Assembly: GCF_936925435.1 (NCBI RefSeq)
Contig: NZ_CAKZHQ010000002.1
Location: 1 to 64,000, forward strand
Length of the DNA stretch: 64,000 bases
Direction of reading: 5' to 3'
DNA from: an uncultured Ramlibacter sp.
GTDB taxonomy: Bacteria > Pseudomonadota > Gammaproteobacteria > Burkholderiales > Burkholderiaceae_C
Shown here: positions 8,171-16,530 of the stretch, one piece after another
Position numbering within the stretch: the first letter of the stretch is position 1
How the letters are laid out: every line of letters begins with the position of its first letter
The notes under the pieces: model-generated
What the model was told of the DNA's origin: nothing
The model's database searches: none
What the model saw: the letters and a program-made list of their open reading frames with translations, nothing else
Translations under genes and position numbers: made by a program

Positions 8171-9466
8171 TCAGTTCAGGCCATTGGCCGCGGGGGCGGC
8201 GGCGAGCGTGGGCGCCGGGGCGGCGGAAGCGCGCGCCGGCGGTGCGACCACCGGGGCGCGGCCGCGACCCAGGTTGGCGCTGATGACGCGGCGCACTTCG
8301 GCATCGGCACCGGCGTCCTGCGGCTTGAGGATCTGCGCCGATTGCGCGGCGGTGCTGGGCGCGTCGGCCAGGGTCTTGCCGTCCTGCTGGCTGACGTCGA
8401 CCTCGGCGTCCATGGACAGGCCCACGCGCAGCGGGTTTTTCGCCACTTCATCAGCGTCCAGGACAACGCGCACGGGCACGCGCTGCACCACCTTGATCCA
8501 GTTGCCGGTGGCGTTTTGCGCCGGCAGCAACGAGAAGGCCGCGCCGGTGCCGGCGCCCAGGCCGGCGACCGTGCCCTTGTATTCGACCTTCTTGCCGTAC
8601 AGATCGGCCGTCAGCTTGACCGGCTGGCCCAGGCGGATCTTGCGCAGCTGCACTTCCTTGAAGTTGGCGTCGACCCAGACCTGCTTGAGCGGGATGATGG
8701 ACATCATGGGTGTGCCGGCAGCCACGCGCTGGCCCAACTGCACGGTGCGCTTGGCGACGTAGCCGTCCACCGGTGCGGTCAGCGCGACGCGCTGCGTCGC
8801 CAGGTAGGCCTCGCGCACCTTGGCGGCGGCGGCCAGCACGGCGGGGTGCTGTTCGACGGTCGTGCCTTCGGTCTGCGACTGGTTGGCGGCCAGCTGCTCG
8901 TTGGCGGCCAGCACACCGGCTTGCGCAGCGGACAAGGCACTCTTGGCGTTGGCCAGCTGGGTCTGCGTGTGGCTCAGTTCCTCCTTGGAGACGGCGCCGT
9001 TACCAGCCAGCGACTGGCGGCGGTTCAGGTCGTCGTTGGCGCGGGCGACCTCGCTTTGCGCCTTGATCACGTCGGTCTGGTGTAGTGCAACCTGGGCGGC
9101 CAGCGAGCCGTTGTTGGCGTACAGGGTGCGCACCTGGCGCACGGTCTGGGCGAGGTTGGCCTCGGCCTGGTCCAGCGCCACCTTGGCGTCGGCGGGGTCG
9201 AGCTTGACCAGCGGCTGGCCGGCCTTCACGAAGTCGGTGTCGTCGGCCAGGATGGCCATGACGGTGCCGCCGATTTGCGGCGTGATCTGGATGACGTTGC
9301 CCTGCACGTAGGCGTTGTCGGTGGACTCGTAGTGGCTGGCGACCAGCCATTCGTAGCTGCCCCAGCCCAGGCCGGCGATGGCGACCACGCTGGCCAGCAG
9401 GGTGAGCGCCTTCTTGCGCTTGGGATTGCCGGCAGCGGCGGCGTTGGGGGCGAGAGCTTCAGTCAT
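8171..9466 (-). CDS. emrA: Membrane fusion protein of MFS efflux pump, EmrA/HlyD family
   Basis: 431 aa. One N-terminal membrane anchor (about 21-37) is followed by the signature STDNAYVQGNVIQITPQIGG (48-67), then a long Gln/Ala-rich coiled-coil hairpin, the second lipoyl half (ALTAPVDGYVAKRTVQLGQR) and a beta-barrel. This is the periplasmic adaptor joining EmrB to the outer-membrane channel. The C-terminal 70 residues are Ala/Pro-rich and longer than in E. coli EmrA (390 aa). A good SD (aggaaa) precedes ATG 9466. Confidence 0.9.
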   Translation of the reverse strand: MTEALAPNAAAAGNPKRKKALTLLASVVAIAGLGWGSYEWLVASHYESTDNAYVQGNVIQITPQIGGTVMAILADDTDFVKAGQPLVKLDPADAKVALDQAEANLAQTVRQVRTLYANNGSLAAQVALHQTDVIKAQSEVARANDDLNRRQSLAGNGAVSKEELSHTQTQLANAKSALSAAQAGVLAANEQLAANQSQTEGTTVEQHPAVLAAAAKVREAYLATQRVALTAPVDGYVAKRTVQLGQRVAAGTPMMSIIPLKQVWVDANFKEVQLRKIRLGQPVKLTADLYGKKVEYKGTVAGLGAGTGAAFSLLPAQNATGNWIKVVQRVPVRVVLDADEVAKNPLRVGLSMDAEVDVSQQDGKTLADAPSTAAQSAQILKPQDAGADAEVRRVISANLGRGRAPVVAPPARASAAPAPTLAAAPAANGLN

Positions 9467-9496
9467 GGCGTTTCCTGTCGGTGTTTCTTGCGTGTT

Positions 9497-10921
9497 TTAT
9501 TTCTGGGCGGCGGTGACGGTGTCGGGCGTGTAGCCCCCGCCGACCGCGCGAATGAGTCCAACCTGGCTGTCCAGGTTGCGTGCCGCCAGGTCGACCGCCA
9601 GGCGGCGCTGGGCCAGCACCGCGTTCTCGGCGGCGAGCACGTTCAGGTAGTTGCCCAGGCCGGCCTTGTAACGCTGGATGGAGATGTCGTAGGCGGCCTC
9701 GGCGGCGTCCTGCGCCAGCCGCTGCTGCGCCTGCTGGCGCGCCACGGATTGGCTGGAAGCGAGCTGGTCGGCGACGTCGCGCACCGCATCGATCACGGCG
9801 GCGTTGTAGCTCTCCACCGCGGCGTCGTAGTCGGAGGTCTTGCCGCGCAGGTTGGCACGCAGGCGGCCGCCCTCGAAGATGGGCAGGCGGATGGCCGGGC
9901 CAATGCCCCACTCGCTGCTGTTGGAGTCGAGCAGCCGGCCCAGGCCGATGGTCGACAGGCCGGCAAAGGCCACCAGGTTGATGTTGGGATAGAACTGCGC
10001 CTTGGCGTTCTTGATGTCGTAGCCCGCGGCCTCGACGCGCCAGCGGGCTGCGGCGATGTCGGCGCGCTGGCCCAGCAGGTCGGCCGGCAGCACGGCCGGT
10101 GCGCCAAGCAGCTTGAGCGAGGCCAGCGTCACCGGCGTGATCGCGATGCCAGGCTGGCCGACCAGGGCGGCCAGCGCGTTCTTCGACAGGCTGGCGGCCT
10201 CGTTCAAAGCCTCGACCTGCTGGCGTGCCTCGGGGAGGCTGCCTTCGCTTTGCTTGAGCTCCAGCCGGGTGTCCAGGCCGGCATCAACACGGTCGCGCAC
10301 CAGACGCAGCTGCTCTTCGCGTTGGGCCAGGGTGCGCGTGGCCACGGCCAGCTGGTCGTTGATGCGGGCCAGCTGGCCGTAGTTGCGCACCACGTTGCTG
10401 GCCAGCAGGATGCGGGCGGCATCGACGTCGGCCTGCGCGGCGCGGGCCGTGCCCAGGGCCCCGTCCAGCGCTGCCTGGTACTTGCCGAAGAAGTCCAGCT
10501 CCCAGCTGGCGCTCAGGCGCAGCGTGCCGTTCTCGCTGATGGTGCCGGCCAGGGGCTTGGGCACCAGACCGTTCTCGGTGTAGAGCTGGCGGGTGGCGTC
10601 CAGCGAGGCGTTGACCTGGGGCAGCTTGGCCGAGTTGGCCACTTCGGTGACCGCCTGGGCCCGGGCCAGGCGGGCCTGGGCAATGCGCAGATTGGGGTTG
10701 CCGGCGATGGCCTGGTCGACCAGGCGATTGAGCTGGGCATCGCCCATGGCGCGCCACCACTGGGCGTCGACCTGGGACGCCTGCGGCGCCGTGCCGGTCA
10801 GGCCCAGCGAGGCCGCGTCGCGCTGCTGCGCCTGCGGCTGAATGCCCGACATGTCGGCGCAGCCCGCCAGGGCCAGCGCCAGCACCAGCGCGGTGGGCGC
10901 GAACAGTTTCTTGGAACTCAT
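9497..10921 (-). CDS. Outer-membrane efflux lipoprotein, NodT/OprM family
   Basis: 474 aa from ATG 10921; the longer upstream frame crosses marR and is rejected. Signal peptide with lipobox ALAG-C21. The body matches the duplicated TolC-fold of RND/MFS outer-membrane factors (NodT subfamily): SWELDFFGKYQAALDGAL in the first repeat, GPAIRLPIFEGGRLRANL in the second. It forms the trimeric exit duct for the EmrAB pair encoded next to it. It begins 5 bases after the marR stop. Confidence 0.9.
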   Translation of the reverse strand: MSSKKLFAPTALVLALALAGCADMSGIQPQAQQRDAASLGLTGTAPQASQVDAQWWRAMGDAQLNRLVDQAIAGNPNLRIAQARLARAQAVTEVANSAKLPQVNASLDATRQLYTENGLVPKPLAGTISENGTLRLSASWELDFFGKYQAALDGALGTARAAQADVDAARILLASNVVRNYGQLARINDQLAVATRTLAQREEQLRLVRDRVDAGLDTRLELKQSEGSLPEARQQVEALNEAASLSKNALAALVGQPGIAITPVTLASLKLLGAPAVLPADLLGQRADIAAARWRVEAAGYDIKNAKAQFYPNINLVAFAGLSTIGLGRLLDSNSSEWGIGPAIRLPIFEGGRLRANLRGKTSDYDAAVESYNAAVIDAVRDVADQLASSQSVARQQAQQRLAQDAAEAAYDISIQRYKAGLGNYLNVLAAENAVLAQRRLAVDLAARNLDSQVGLIRAVGGGYTPDTVTAAQK

Positions 10922-10926
10922 GTTTC

Positions 10927-11412
10927 TTATCTTTCGGACTGGATGGCCTGCGCATTGCCCAGGATGCGGCGCAGCAGGCTCTTCAATGTTTGCCATTCCT
11001 CGCGCGTGAAACCTGCGAGGTGGGCGTTCTGCACGCCGCACAGGACGACAGGGATGCGCTTGGCCGCGGCCTTGCCCTCGGGCGTGAGCTCGAGGTTGAC
11101 CACGCGCCGGTCTTCGCTGGAGCGCAGGCGCTTGACCAGGCCCTTGGCCTCCATCCTGTCCAGCAAACGCGTCATGGCACCGGCGTCGAGATTGCAATCG
11201 CGCGCCAGTTCGGCCACCGTGCTGGCCGAGCCCACGTAGAGCTTGAACAAGGGCACCCATTGGGCGTTGGTCAGACCGGTGGGAAGCAGATCGCGCTCGA
11301 CCTCCGCCGACACCATGGTCAGGATGCGCCGCATCAGGTAGCCGACGCTTTCGTCCGGCTTGTAATGGGCCGGGTCGTAGAACTCGGCGGGCACTGGGGT
11401 GGGGGTAACCAT
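10927..11412 (-). CDS. MarR-family repressor of the efflux operon
   Basis: 161 aa if started at ATG 11412 (MVTPTPVPAEF); an in-frame ATG at 11421 would lie inside the -10 box of the only good promoter, so I prefer 11412. The winged-helix domain spans about 55-140: STVAELARDCNLDAGAMTRL is the recognition helix-turn-helix and SSEDRRVVNLELTPEG the wing. First gene of the operon with the efflux genes. A perfect 10-bp palindrome (tgcctaggca, 11428-11437) sits between -35 and -10, which suggests autorepression relieved by a pump substrate. Confidence 0.88.
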   Translation of the reverse strand: MVTPTPVPAEFYDPAHYKPDESVGYLMRRILTMVSAEVERDLLPTGLTNAQWVPLFKLYVGSASTVAELARDCNLDAGAMTRLLDRMEAKGLVKRLRSSEDRRVVNLELTPEGKAAAKRIPVVLCGVQNAHLAGFTREEWQTLKSLLRRILGNAQAIQSER

Positions 11413-11448
11413 GGTCGCCATATTAGTTGCCTAGGCATTTATTGTCAA
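11413..11448 (-). promoter_or_regulatory. Sigma-70 promoter with internal MarR operator, efflux operon
   Basis: Reading the minus strand: TTGACA (11448-11443), 17-bp spacer, TAATAT (11425-11420), near-consensus. The spacer contains the palindrome tgcctaggca (11428-11437). The predicted transcription start is 11413-11412, that is at the marR ATG, so the marR mRNA should be leaderless. The upstream part ttagttgc matches the operators of the second MarR locus at 13.7 and 14.2 kb. Confidence 0.75.
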
Positions 11449-11484
11449 GGCTGTCTTTGCACAGACAACATTACACTTGCCGCC

Positions 11485-13266
11485 ATGGCCTCCTCCCCCA
11501 CCCAGCCCGCCCAGGGCTCGCCCCGCTCTCTGTCCGGCCTGCTGCCCTTTTTGCGGCCCTACCGTGGGCGCATCGCCCTGGCCGGCCTCTTCCTGGTGCT
11601 GGCGGCGGTGGCCACCCTGGCCTTCCCGGTCGCCCTGCGCGGCCTGATCGACGGCGGGCTCTCGGCCGCCGACAAGGGCACGCAGCTGCTGGCGCTGCGC
11701 GGCAATTTCCTGGAGCTGTTCGCGGTGGCGGTGGCGCTGGGCCTGTTCTCGGCAGCGCGCTTTTACATGGTCAGCTGGCTGGGCGAGCGGGTGACGGCCG
11801 ACCTGCGCAACGCGGTCTACGCCCATGTGCTGGAGCAGAGCCCGGAATTCTTCGAGACCACCCAGACCGGCGAGGTGCTGTCGCGCCTGACCACCGACAC
11901 CACCCTGGTGCAGACCGTGGTCGGCTCGTCCTTGAGCATGGGCCTGCGCAACGCCGTGATGGGCGTGGGCGCGCTGGCCATGCTGGTGTGGACCAACCCC
12001 TATGTGATGACCCAGGTGCTGGCCATCCTGGTCGTGGTGGTGCTGCCCAGCGCCTGGTTCGGCCGGCGCGTGCGCAAGCTCTCGCGCGCCAGCCAGGACC
12101 GGGTTGCCGACTCCAGCGCCATCGCAGCCGAAGTGCTCAATGCCATCCCGGTGGTGCAAAGCTACACGGCCGAGGCACGCGAGGCGGCACGCTTTGACGC
12201 ATCGACGGCAAATGCCTTCGGCACGGCAGTGCGCCGCAGCCGGGCCCGTGCGGTGCTGATCGCCTTCATCATCATCACCACCAGCGCGGCCCTGCTCTGG
12301 GGCCTGTACCAGGGCACGCAAGCCGTGCTGGCCGGCAGCATCACGGCCGGCCACCTGGGCCAGACCGTTGTCTACGTCATCATCCTGGCCGGCGCGGTGG
12401 CGGTGCTGGGCGAGGTCTATGGCGACCTGCTGCGCGCCGCCGGCGCCACCGAGCGGTTGATGGAGCTGCTGGATGCCCGCTCTCCCGTGGTTTCACCATT
12501 GAATCCGGCTGCAGCGCCCGTCCAGAGCGCTGGAAGCGCTATTGAATTCGTAGCAGCCGGTTTCCACTACCCGTCCCGGCCAATGGCCCCGGCGCTGAAG
12601 GACTTCAGCCTGGCGGTGCAGCCGGGCGAGACGGTGGCCCTCGTCGGGCCCAGCGGCGCCGGCAAGACCACGGTGTTCCAGCTGCTGCTGCGCTTTTATG
12701 ACCCGCAGCAGGGCAGCATCCTGCTCGATGGCGTGGCCACGCGCGATCTCTCGCTGCAGGACCTGCGAGCGCGCATCGGCATCGTGCCGCAGGAGGCGGT
12801 GGTCTTCTCGGCCAGCGCGATGGAGAACATCCGCTACGGCAAGCCCGGCGCCAGCGACGACGAGGTGGTTGCCGCCGCTCGCGCAGCCTTCGCCCACGAC
12901 TTCCTCACCGCCCTGCCCGAGGGCTACAACACCTTCCTGGGTGAGCGCGGCGTGCGCCTGTCGGGCGGTCAGCGCCAGCGCATCGCGATTGCCCGCGCCA
13001 TGCTGAAGAACCCGCCCCTGCTGCTGCTGGATGAAGCCACCAGCGCGCTGGACGCGGAGAGCGAACGCATGGTCCAGGCCGCGCTGGAGTCGGCCATGCA
13101 GGGCCGCACCACACTGGTCATCGCCCACCGCCTGGCCACGGTGCAGCAGGCCGACCGCATCATCGTGCTGGACCACGGCCGCATCGTTGAACAGGGCACG
13201 CACGACGAGCTGGTGGCGGCCAACGGCACCTACGCCAGGTTGGCGGCGCTGCAATTCATGGATTGA
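11485..13266 (+). CDS. ABC exporter, fused membrane and ATPase domains (MsbA/TAP-like)
   Basis: 593 aa from ATG 11485 ([10 protein letters not shown]); the earlier frame covers marR. Six-helix exporter domain (about 20-320) and C-terminal ATPase: Walker [10 protein letters not shown] near 388, signature LSGGQRQR near 492, Walker [13 protein letters not shown] near 512 and the H-loop in VIAHRL. A half-transporter that works as a homodimer exporting a lipid, peptide or drug; the substrate is not recognisable. Divergent from the marR-efflux operon with 72 bp between the starts. The linker between the domains (about 340-357) is encoded by a palindromic repeat (see 12511-12557). Confidence 0.88.
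   Translation: MASSPTQPAQGSPRSLSGLLPFLRPYRGRIALAGLFLVLAAVATLAFPVALRGLIDGGLSAADKGTQLLALRGNFLELFAVAVALGLFSAARFYMVSWLGERVTADLRNAVYAHVLEQSPEFFETTQTGEVLSRLTTDTTLVQTVVGSSLSMGLRNAVMGVGALAMLVWTNPYVMTQVLAILVVVVLPSAWFGRRVRKLSRASQDRVADSSAIAAEVLNAIPVVQSYTAEAREAARFDASTANAFGTAVRRSRARAVLIAFIIITTSAALLWGLYQGTQAVLAGSITAGHLGQTVVYVIILAGAVAVLGEVYGDLLRAAGATERLMELLDARSPVVSPLNPAAAPVQSAGSAIEFVAAGFHYPSRPMAPALKDFSLAVQPGETVALVGPSGAGKTTVFQLLLRFYDPQQGSILLDGVATRDLSLQDLRARIGIVPQEAVVFSASAMENIRYGKPGASDDEVVAAARAAFAHDFLTALPEGYNTFLGERGVRLSGGQRQRIAIARAMLKNPPLLLLDEATSALDAESERMVQAALESAMQGRTTLVIAHRLATVQQADRIIVLDHGRIVEQGTHDELVAANGTYARLAALQFMD
12511..12557 (+). repeat. Palindromic interspersed repeat inside a coding region, copy 1
   Basis: Two adjacent inverted repeats: CAGCGC (12512-12517) with GCGCTG (12527-12532), then GCTA (12538-12541) with TAGC (12551-12554) around a ttgaattcg centre. 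The second palindrome has the same form as those at 33387 and 54263. Located in the inter-domain linker of the ABC exporter, in frame and without disrupting it. Confidence 0.5.
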
Positions 13267-13272
13267 TGGGGT

Positions 13273-13683
13273 TCAACACTCAGGTGTGCCCGTGTCCTGC
13301 GTGCCGAGGTCGAGCTCGGCACGCGCTGCGTTCGCCAGGTTGCGGTACTTTTGCCGAAAGGCGTCGATCGCGTCGTCCTCCAGTTCCTCCAGGTCCAGCA
13401 AGGCGTTGTGCGCCCCGCGCGTTGCCCGGATCAATTCATCCAGTTTTATCTGAATGGCCTCGGTGTCCCGGTTCTGCGTGTTCTGGATCAGGAACACCAT
13501 CAGGAACGTGACGATCGTGGTTCCGGTGTTGATGACCAGCTGCCAGGTGTCGCTGAAACCAAAAACCGGACCTGTGACAACCCAGACGGCGATCACGAGA
13601 ACCGCCAGCACGAAGGTTCGCGGCCTGCCGCAGAAGCGGGATGCGGTCTTGGCGAATCTTGAGTAAGGGGAGGTGATGTTCAT
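13273..13683 (-). CDS. Low-affinity iron permease family membrane protein
   Basis: 136 aa from ATG 13683 (MNITSPYSRF); a TTG-started extension to 13734 is less likely. Two hydrophobic helices (about 22-40 and 48-66) flank the family motif WQLVINTGTTIVTFLMVFLI, followed by NTQNRDTEAIQIKLDELI and a charged helical tail. This is the 'low affinity iron permease' family named after yeast Fet4, but the bacterial members are short and transport activity is unproven. Its stop is 6 bases from the stop of the convergent ABC exporter. It diverges from the second marR. Confidence 0.75.
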   Translation of the reverse strand: MNITSPYSRFAKTASRFCGRPRTFVLAVLVIAVWVVTGPVFGFSDTWQLVINTGTTIVTFLMVFLIQNTQNRDTEAIQIKLDELIRATRGAHNALLDLEELEDDAIDAFRQKYRNLANAARAELDLGTQDTGTPEC

Positions 13684-13744
13684 CGCGCATTCTCGCTGCC
13701 CGGCAAGATCCCGCTTCTCTTCACTTGTCCGCAAGGACAGGACG

Positions 13745-13779
13745 AGTTAGTTGCATAGCTAACCAATTGCGCCTATGAT
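13745..13779 (+). promoter_or_regulatory. MarR operator and sigma-70 promoter of second marR gene
   Basis: The 19-mer agttagttgcatagctaac (13745-13763) contains the inverted repeat GTTAG-N8-CTAAC. TTGCAT (13751-13756), a 17-bp spacer and TATGAT (13774-13779) form a promoter whose -35 lies in the operator. Predicted start is 13786, the A of the marR ATG (six bases after the -10), so this mRNA too should be leaderless. An identical 19-mer lies at 14223-14241. Confidence 0.75.
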
Positions 13780-13785
13780 GCGCCC

Positions 13786-14202
13786 ATGTTCGACCATTGC
13801 CTGTACTTCAACACCACGGCCCTCGCCCGCCTGGTCGAGCGGGAATGGACGCAGGCGTTCAAGCCCTTCGGCGTGACGCCGCCGCAGGGCTTCTTGCTGC
13901 GGCTGGTGCTGGCCAGGCCGGGACTGTCGCAGGCCGGGCTGGCCAGCGAGCTGACCATCTCGCGCCCCACGGCCACGCGGTTGATCGACGGGCTGCAGGC
14001 CTTGGGCCTGGTGGAGCGGCGCGACGCCGGTGTCGATGCGCGGCACTGGGCGCTCTTTCCCACGCGCAAGGCCCAGGCCCTGCAGGACGGCATCAACGCC
14101 GCCAGCGGTGCCGTGACCAAACGCATCCAGCAGCAGGTGGGCAAGGAGAATTTCCTCGACACCGTCGGCAAGGTCCGGGCCGTCTGCAGCGCCCTGAAAT
14201 GA
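13786..14202 (+). CDS. MarR-family regulator (tautomerase locus)
   Basis: 138 aa. Winged-helix domain: LSQAGLASELTISRPTATRL is the helix-turn-helix (about 46-65) and RRDAGVDARHWALFPTRKA the wing. No SD is present before the ATG; the -10 box ends six bases upstream, consistent with leaderless expression. Identical operators in its own promoter and before the downstream tautomerase gene point to autoregulation plus control of the tautomerase, possibly released by an aromatic or electrophilic ligand (inference). Unrelated in detail to the efflux MarR but with similar operator half-sites. Confidence 0.88.
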   Translation: MFDHCLYFNTTALARLVEREWTQAFKPFGVTPPQGFLLRLVLARPGLSQAGLASELTISRPTATRLIDGLQALGLVERRDAGVDARHWALFPTRKAQALQDGINAASGAVTKRIQQQVGKENFLDTVGKVRAVCSALK

Positions 14203-14222
14203 AGCGGTTCATTTTTTCGCCC

Positions 14223-14241
14223 AGTTAGTTGCATAGCTAAC
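14223..14241 (+). promoter_or_regulatory. MarR operator before the tautomerase gene
   Basis: Exact copy of the 19-bp sequence at 13745-13763 (agttagttgcatagctaac), located 30 bases before the tautomerase start and 20 bases after the marR stop. No convincing sigma-70 boxes could be assigned around this copy, so it may act as a roadblock or control a weak promoter. Confidence 0.75.
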
Positions 14242-14271
14242 TATTTTTCGCAAGCCATCGAAAGGACCACC

Positions 14272-14670
14272 ATGCCCATCCTCAACGTCAAGCTCAGCCG
14301 CCCCGCAAGCGCAGAACTCACCACGCAGGTCAGCGAGATGCTGCTGGAGCTGACCAGCCGCATCCTGCACAAGAAGCGTGAGCTGACCTCCATCGCCATC
14401 GACTACGTGGATCCCGCGCACTGGGTGGTGGGCGGTGCCACGCTGGCAGCGCAGGGCAAGAGCAGCTTCTACTTCGACATCAAGGTGGTGGATGGCACCA
14501 ACACCAAGGACGAGAAGGCGCAGTACATCGCCGAGAGCTTCGCCGCCTTCGGCCGCCTGCTGGGCGACCTGCACCCGGAGAGCTACATCCACGTGCAGGA
14601 CGTGCGGGCCGAGGCCTATGGTTTCGGCGGCCTGACGCAGGAATACCGCTACATCGCCGGCAAGCGCTGA
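14272..14670 (+). CDS. Tautomerase-superfamily protein (4-oxalocrotonate tautomerase-like)
   Basis: 132 aa with SD gaaagga. Begins Met-Pro (MPILNVKLS), so the catalytic N-terminal proline of the tautomerase superfamily would be exposed after Met removal. At 132 aa it is longer than canonical 4-OT (62 aa), more like two fused beta-alpha-beta units (second near DIKVVDGTNTKDEKAQYI). Probably cytosolic; substrate unknown. The preceding MarR and duplicated operator suggest induction by an aromatic or unsaturated acid (inference). Confidence 0.8.
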   Translation: MPILNVKLSRPASAELTTQVSEMLLELTSRILHKKRELTSIAIDYVDPAHWVVGGATLAAQGKSSFYFDIKVVDGTNTKDEKAQYIAESFAAFGRLLGDLHPESYIHVQDVRAEAYGFGGLTQEYRYIAGKR

Positions 14671-14676
14671 GCGTGC

Positions 14677-15174
14677 TCAGAAGGCCTGCAGGCTGTCGTC
14701 CCAGTGCTGCAGTTGGGCGGGCTTGTCGCCGCTGAAGGCACCCAGCACCTGCTGCGGCGGCACGGTGATGCGGCCCTGCTTGAACTTCATCTTCACCAGC
14801 ACCTGCGCGCGCGGCTCGCCGCCCACGCTGAAGCTGTGTGAGAAGTACGCGCACTTACCGTCCGCGAAGGCCACGCGAGTGTCCACCTGCAGCTTGTCGA
14901 ACAGGCGCACGGCCTTGCCGAAGCGCACCATCTGGGCCAGGTTGACGAACTGGATGCGCTGCTTGAGCAAGCCGCCCATCAGACCGGTGTTGAGCAGGAA
15001 GTCGACCTGCGCTGATTCCGCGATCTGCAGGTAGCGGTCGCTCTTGAGCGTGGTGATGCCGGTGTCCAGCGGCGTGACGCGGTAGCTTGAAGCGACAGTG
15101 GCATGGGGCGCGCAACTGCCGTAGCGCGGCCATGCTGTCAGGAGGGTGAGCAGATTCCTCAGCAGACCGGACAT
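14677..15174 (-). CDS. Hotdog-fold acyl-CoA thioesterase-like protein
   Basis: 165 aa. YRVTPLDTGITTLKSDRY followed by a long helix (LLNTGLMGGLLKQRIQFV) and the strands VRLFDKLQVDTRVAFADGK and HSFSVGG fit the 4HBT-2/THEM6-like thioesterase family. Substrate unknown. An N-terminal hydrophobic stretch (MSGLLRNLLTLLTAW) may be a peripheral membrane anchor. Convergent with the tautomerase gene, 6 bases between stops. Confidence 0.65.
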   Translation of the reverse strand: MSGLLRNLLTLLTAWPRYGSCAPHATVASSYRVTPLDTGITTLKSDRYLQIAESAQVDFLLNTGLMGGLLKQRIQFVNLAQMVRFGKAVRLFDKLQVDTRVAFADGKCAYFSHSFSVGGEPRAQVLVKMKFKQGRITVPPQQVLGAFSGDKPAQLQHWDDSLQAF

Positions 15175-15190
15175 GGCAGGCCCGGGCGCC

Positions 15191-15628
15191 TTACTGCAAG
15201 GGCTCTTTGAGGGCCTTGGGCAGCGCCATGGGCATCACGGCGATGCCCTCGTCCAGCAAGGCCTCGGTCTGTTCGCGCGAGGCCTGGCCGCGGATGCCGC
15301 GCTCCTGGACCTCGCCGTAGTGGATGCGGCGCGCCTCCTCGGCAAAGCGCTCGCCCACGTCCTCGGTCTGGGCGATGACTTCCCGCGCCATCTTCATCCA
15401 GGCGGCCTGCAGCGCCGCGTCGGGCAAGGCAGCCACCTGTTGCGCCGGCTCCTGCTTACCGGCACCCAGGTTCAGGCGCGGCGCGCTCAGCAGCTTGGTC
15501 ACCGCCGTGTCGCCGCACATCGGGCACTCCACCAGACCACGCTGCAGCTGGCTCTGGAAGTCGTCTTCCGAGCCGAACCAGCCTTCGAAACCGTGGCCGT
15601 GGGCGCACTGCAGATTCAGGACCTTCAT
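15191..15628 (-). CDS. DUF1178 family protein
   Basis: 145 aa. The N-terminus MKVLNLQCAHGHGFEGWFGS and the CPMCG pair (about 36-40) are diagnostic for DUF1178; together they make a probable zinc ribbon. The remainder is helical. Function unknown. Last gene of the nuo-DUF2818-NUDIX run on this strand, 9 bases after the NUDIX stop. Confidence 0.85.
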   Translation of the reverse strand: MKVLNLQCAHGHGFEGWFGSEDDFQSQLQRGLVECPMCGDTAVTKLLSAPRLNLGAGKQEPAQQVAALPDAALQAAWMKMAREVIAQTEDVGERFAEEARRIHYGEVQERGIRGQASREQTEALLDEGIAVMPMALPKALKEPLQ

Positions 15629-15637
15629 GGCGCTAGT

Positions 15638-16216
15638 TTAGGACTGCCAGTCCAAAACCCAAGTCCCGGCCAAGACGTTCTGCAGCCACAGCATGCAGGT
15701 CAGGGTCTTGGCGTCGGTGAGCTCGCCGCGTTGCGCGGCCTCAAACAGCTGCGACGGGGGCACCGCCAGCACGTCCAGGAACTCGCCCTGGTCCAGCTTG
15801 CGCTGGCCGGCCTGCAGGCCGCGGGCGAAGTAGATGTGGATGACCTCGTCGGAGTAGGCGATGGCGTTGTGCATCTCCCCTGCCCTGGCCCACTCGCGCG
15901 CACTGTAGCCGGTTTCCTCCAGCAGCTCGCGCTTGCCGCAGACCAGCGGGTCCTCGCCGGCGTCGAGCTTGCCGGCCGGGAACTCGGTCACGACCCGGCT
16001 GATGGGATAGCGGTATTGGCGCTCCACCACCACGCGGCCATCGTCGAGCATGGGCACGACCACCACCGCGCCGGGATGGCGCACGTACTCGCGCGTGCCG
16101 GTGCTGCCGTCGGGCAGGGCCACCGTGTCGCGCACCACATGCAGGAAACCGCCCTTGAGCAGTTCCTGGCTGGCCAGATGCCTTTCGACCAGGTGAGTGT
16201 CGTCGCCAGTGCTCAT
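15638..16216 (-). CDS. NUDIX hydrolase, ADP-ribose pyrophosphatase type
   Basis: 192 aa from ATG 16216 (MSTGDDTHLV), whose ATGA overlaps the stop of DUF2818, indicating translational coupling; the frame stays open upstream but within that gene. The Nudix box is present from GKLDAGEDPLVCGKRELLEE into TGY (about 96-118). YVRHPGAVVVVPML and the downstream AYSDEVIHIYFA segment are typical of ADP-sugar pyrophosphatases, which cleave ADP-ribose to AMP and ribose-5-phosphate. Confidence 0.88.
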   Translation of the reverse strand: MSTGDDTHLVERHLASQELLKGGFLHVVRDTVALPDGSTGTREYVRHPGAVVVVPMLDDGRVVVERQYRYPISRVVTEFPAGKLDAGEDPLVCGKRELLEETGYSAREWARAGEMHNAIAYSDEVIHIYFARGLQAGQRKLDQGEFLDVLAVPPSQLFEAAQRGELTDAKTLTCMLWLQNVLAGTWVLDWQS

Positions 16217-16518
16217 TTCCTGCGGTGTTTGAACAGGTAGCGCCAGACGAAGCCGGGGAAGGCCAGCGTCACGAACAAAGTGGCAGTGACAGCGTAGAAC
16301 TCCCACTGCTGCGCGGCGATCTGGCCGGCGCGCTGCTCCAGCAGCAGGCCCAGGCCGCCGACGATGAAATACAGCAGAACCAGCTCACCCAGTCGCCAGG
16401 CCAAGGGCTTGGCGCGCGCCAGCGGCAGCACGCCCAGCAGGCGCTGGCTCAGAAACGGCAGGTTGGCACCAGCGAGGGCCAGCGCGATCACCAGCCAGAT
16501 GGAGGCGGTCTGCGACAT
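16213..16518 (-). CDS. DUF2818 family membrane protein
   Basis: 101 aa from ATG 16518 (MSQTASIWLV). Three hydrophobic helices separated by LARAKPLAWRLGE and the ending FPGFVWRYLFKHRRK match DUF2818, a small inner-membrane family found almost always directly after nuoN in Burkholderiales. It begins 12 bases after nuoN. A role as an accessory or assembly factor of complex I is suggested only by position. Confidence 0.8.
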   Translation of the reverse strand: MSQTASIWLVIALALAGANLPFLSQRLLGVLPLARAKPLAWRLGELVLLYFIVGGLGLLLEQRAGQIAAQQWEFYAVTATLFVTLAFPGFVWRYLFKHRRK

Positions 16519-16530
16519 GGCCAAGGAAGA

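Noticed and set aside
11413-11421. Efflux marR start at ATG 11421
   Set aside because: This ATG overlaps the -10 hexamer (11420-11425), so it would not be transcribed from the consensus promoter.
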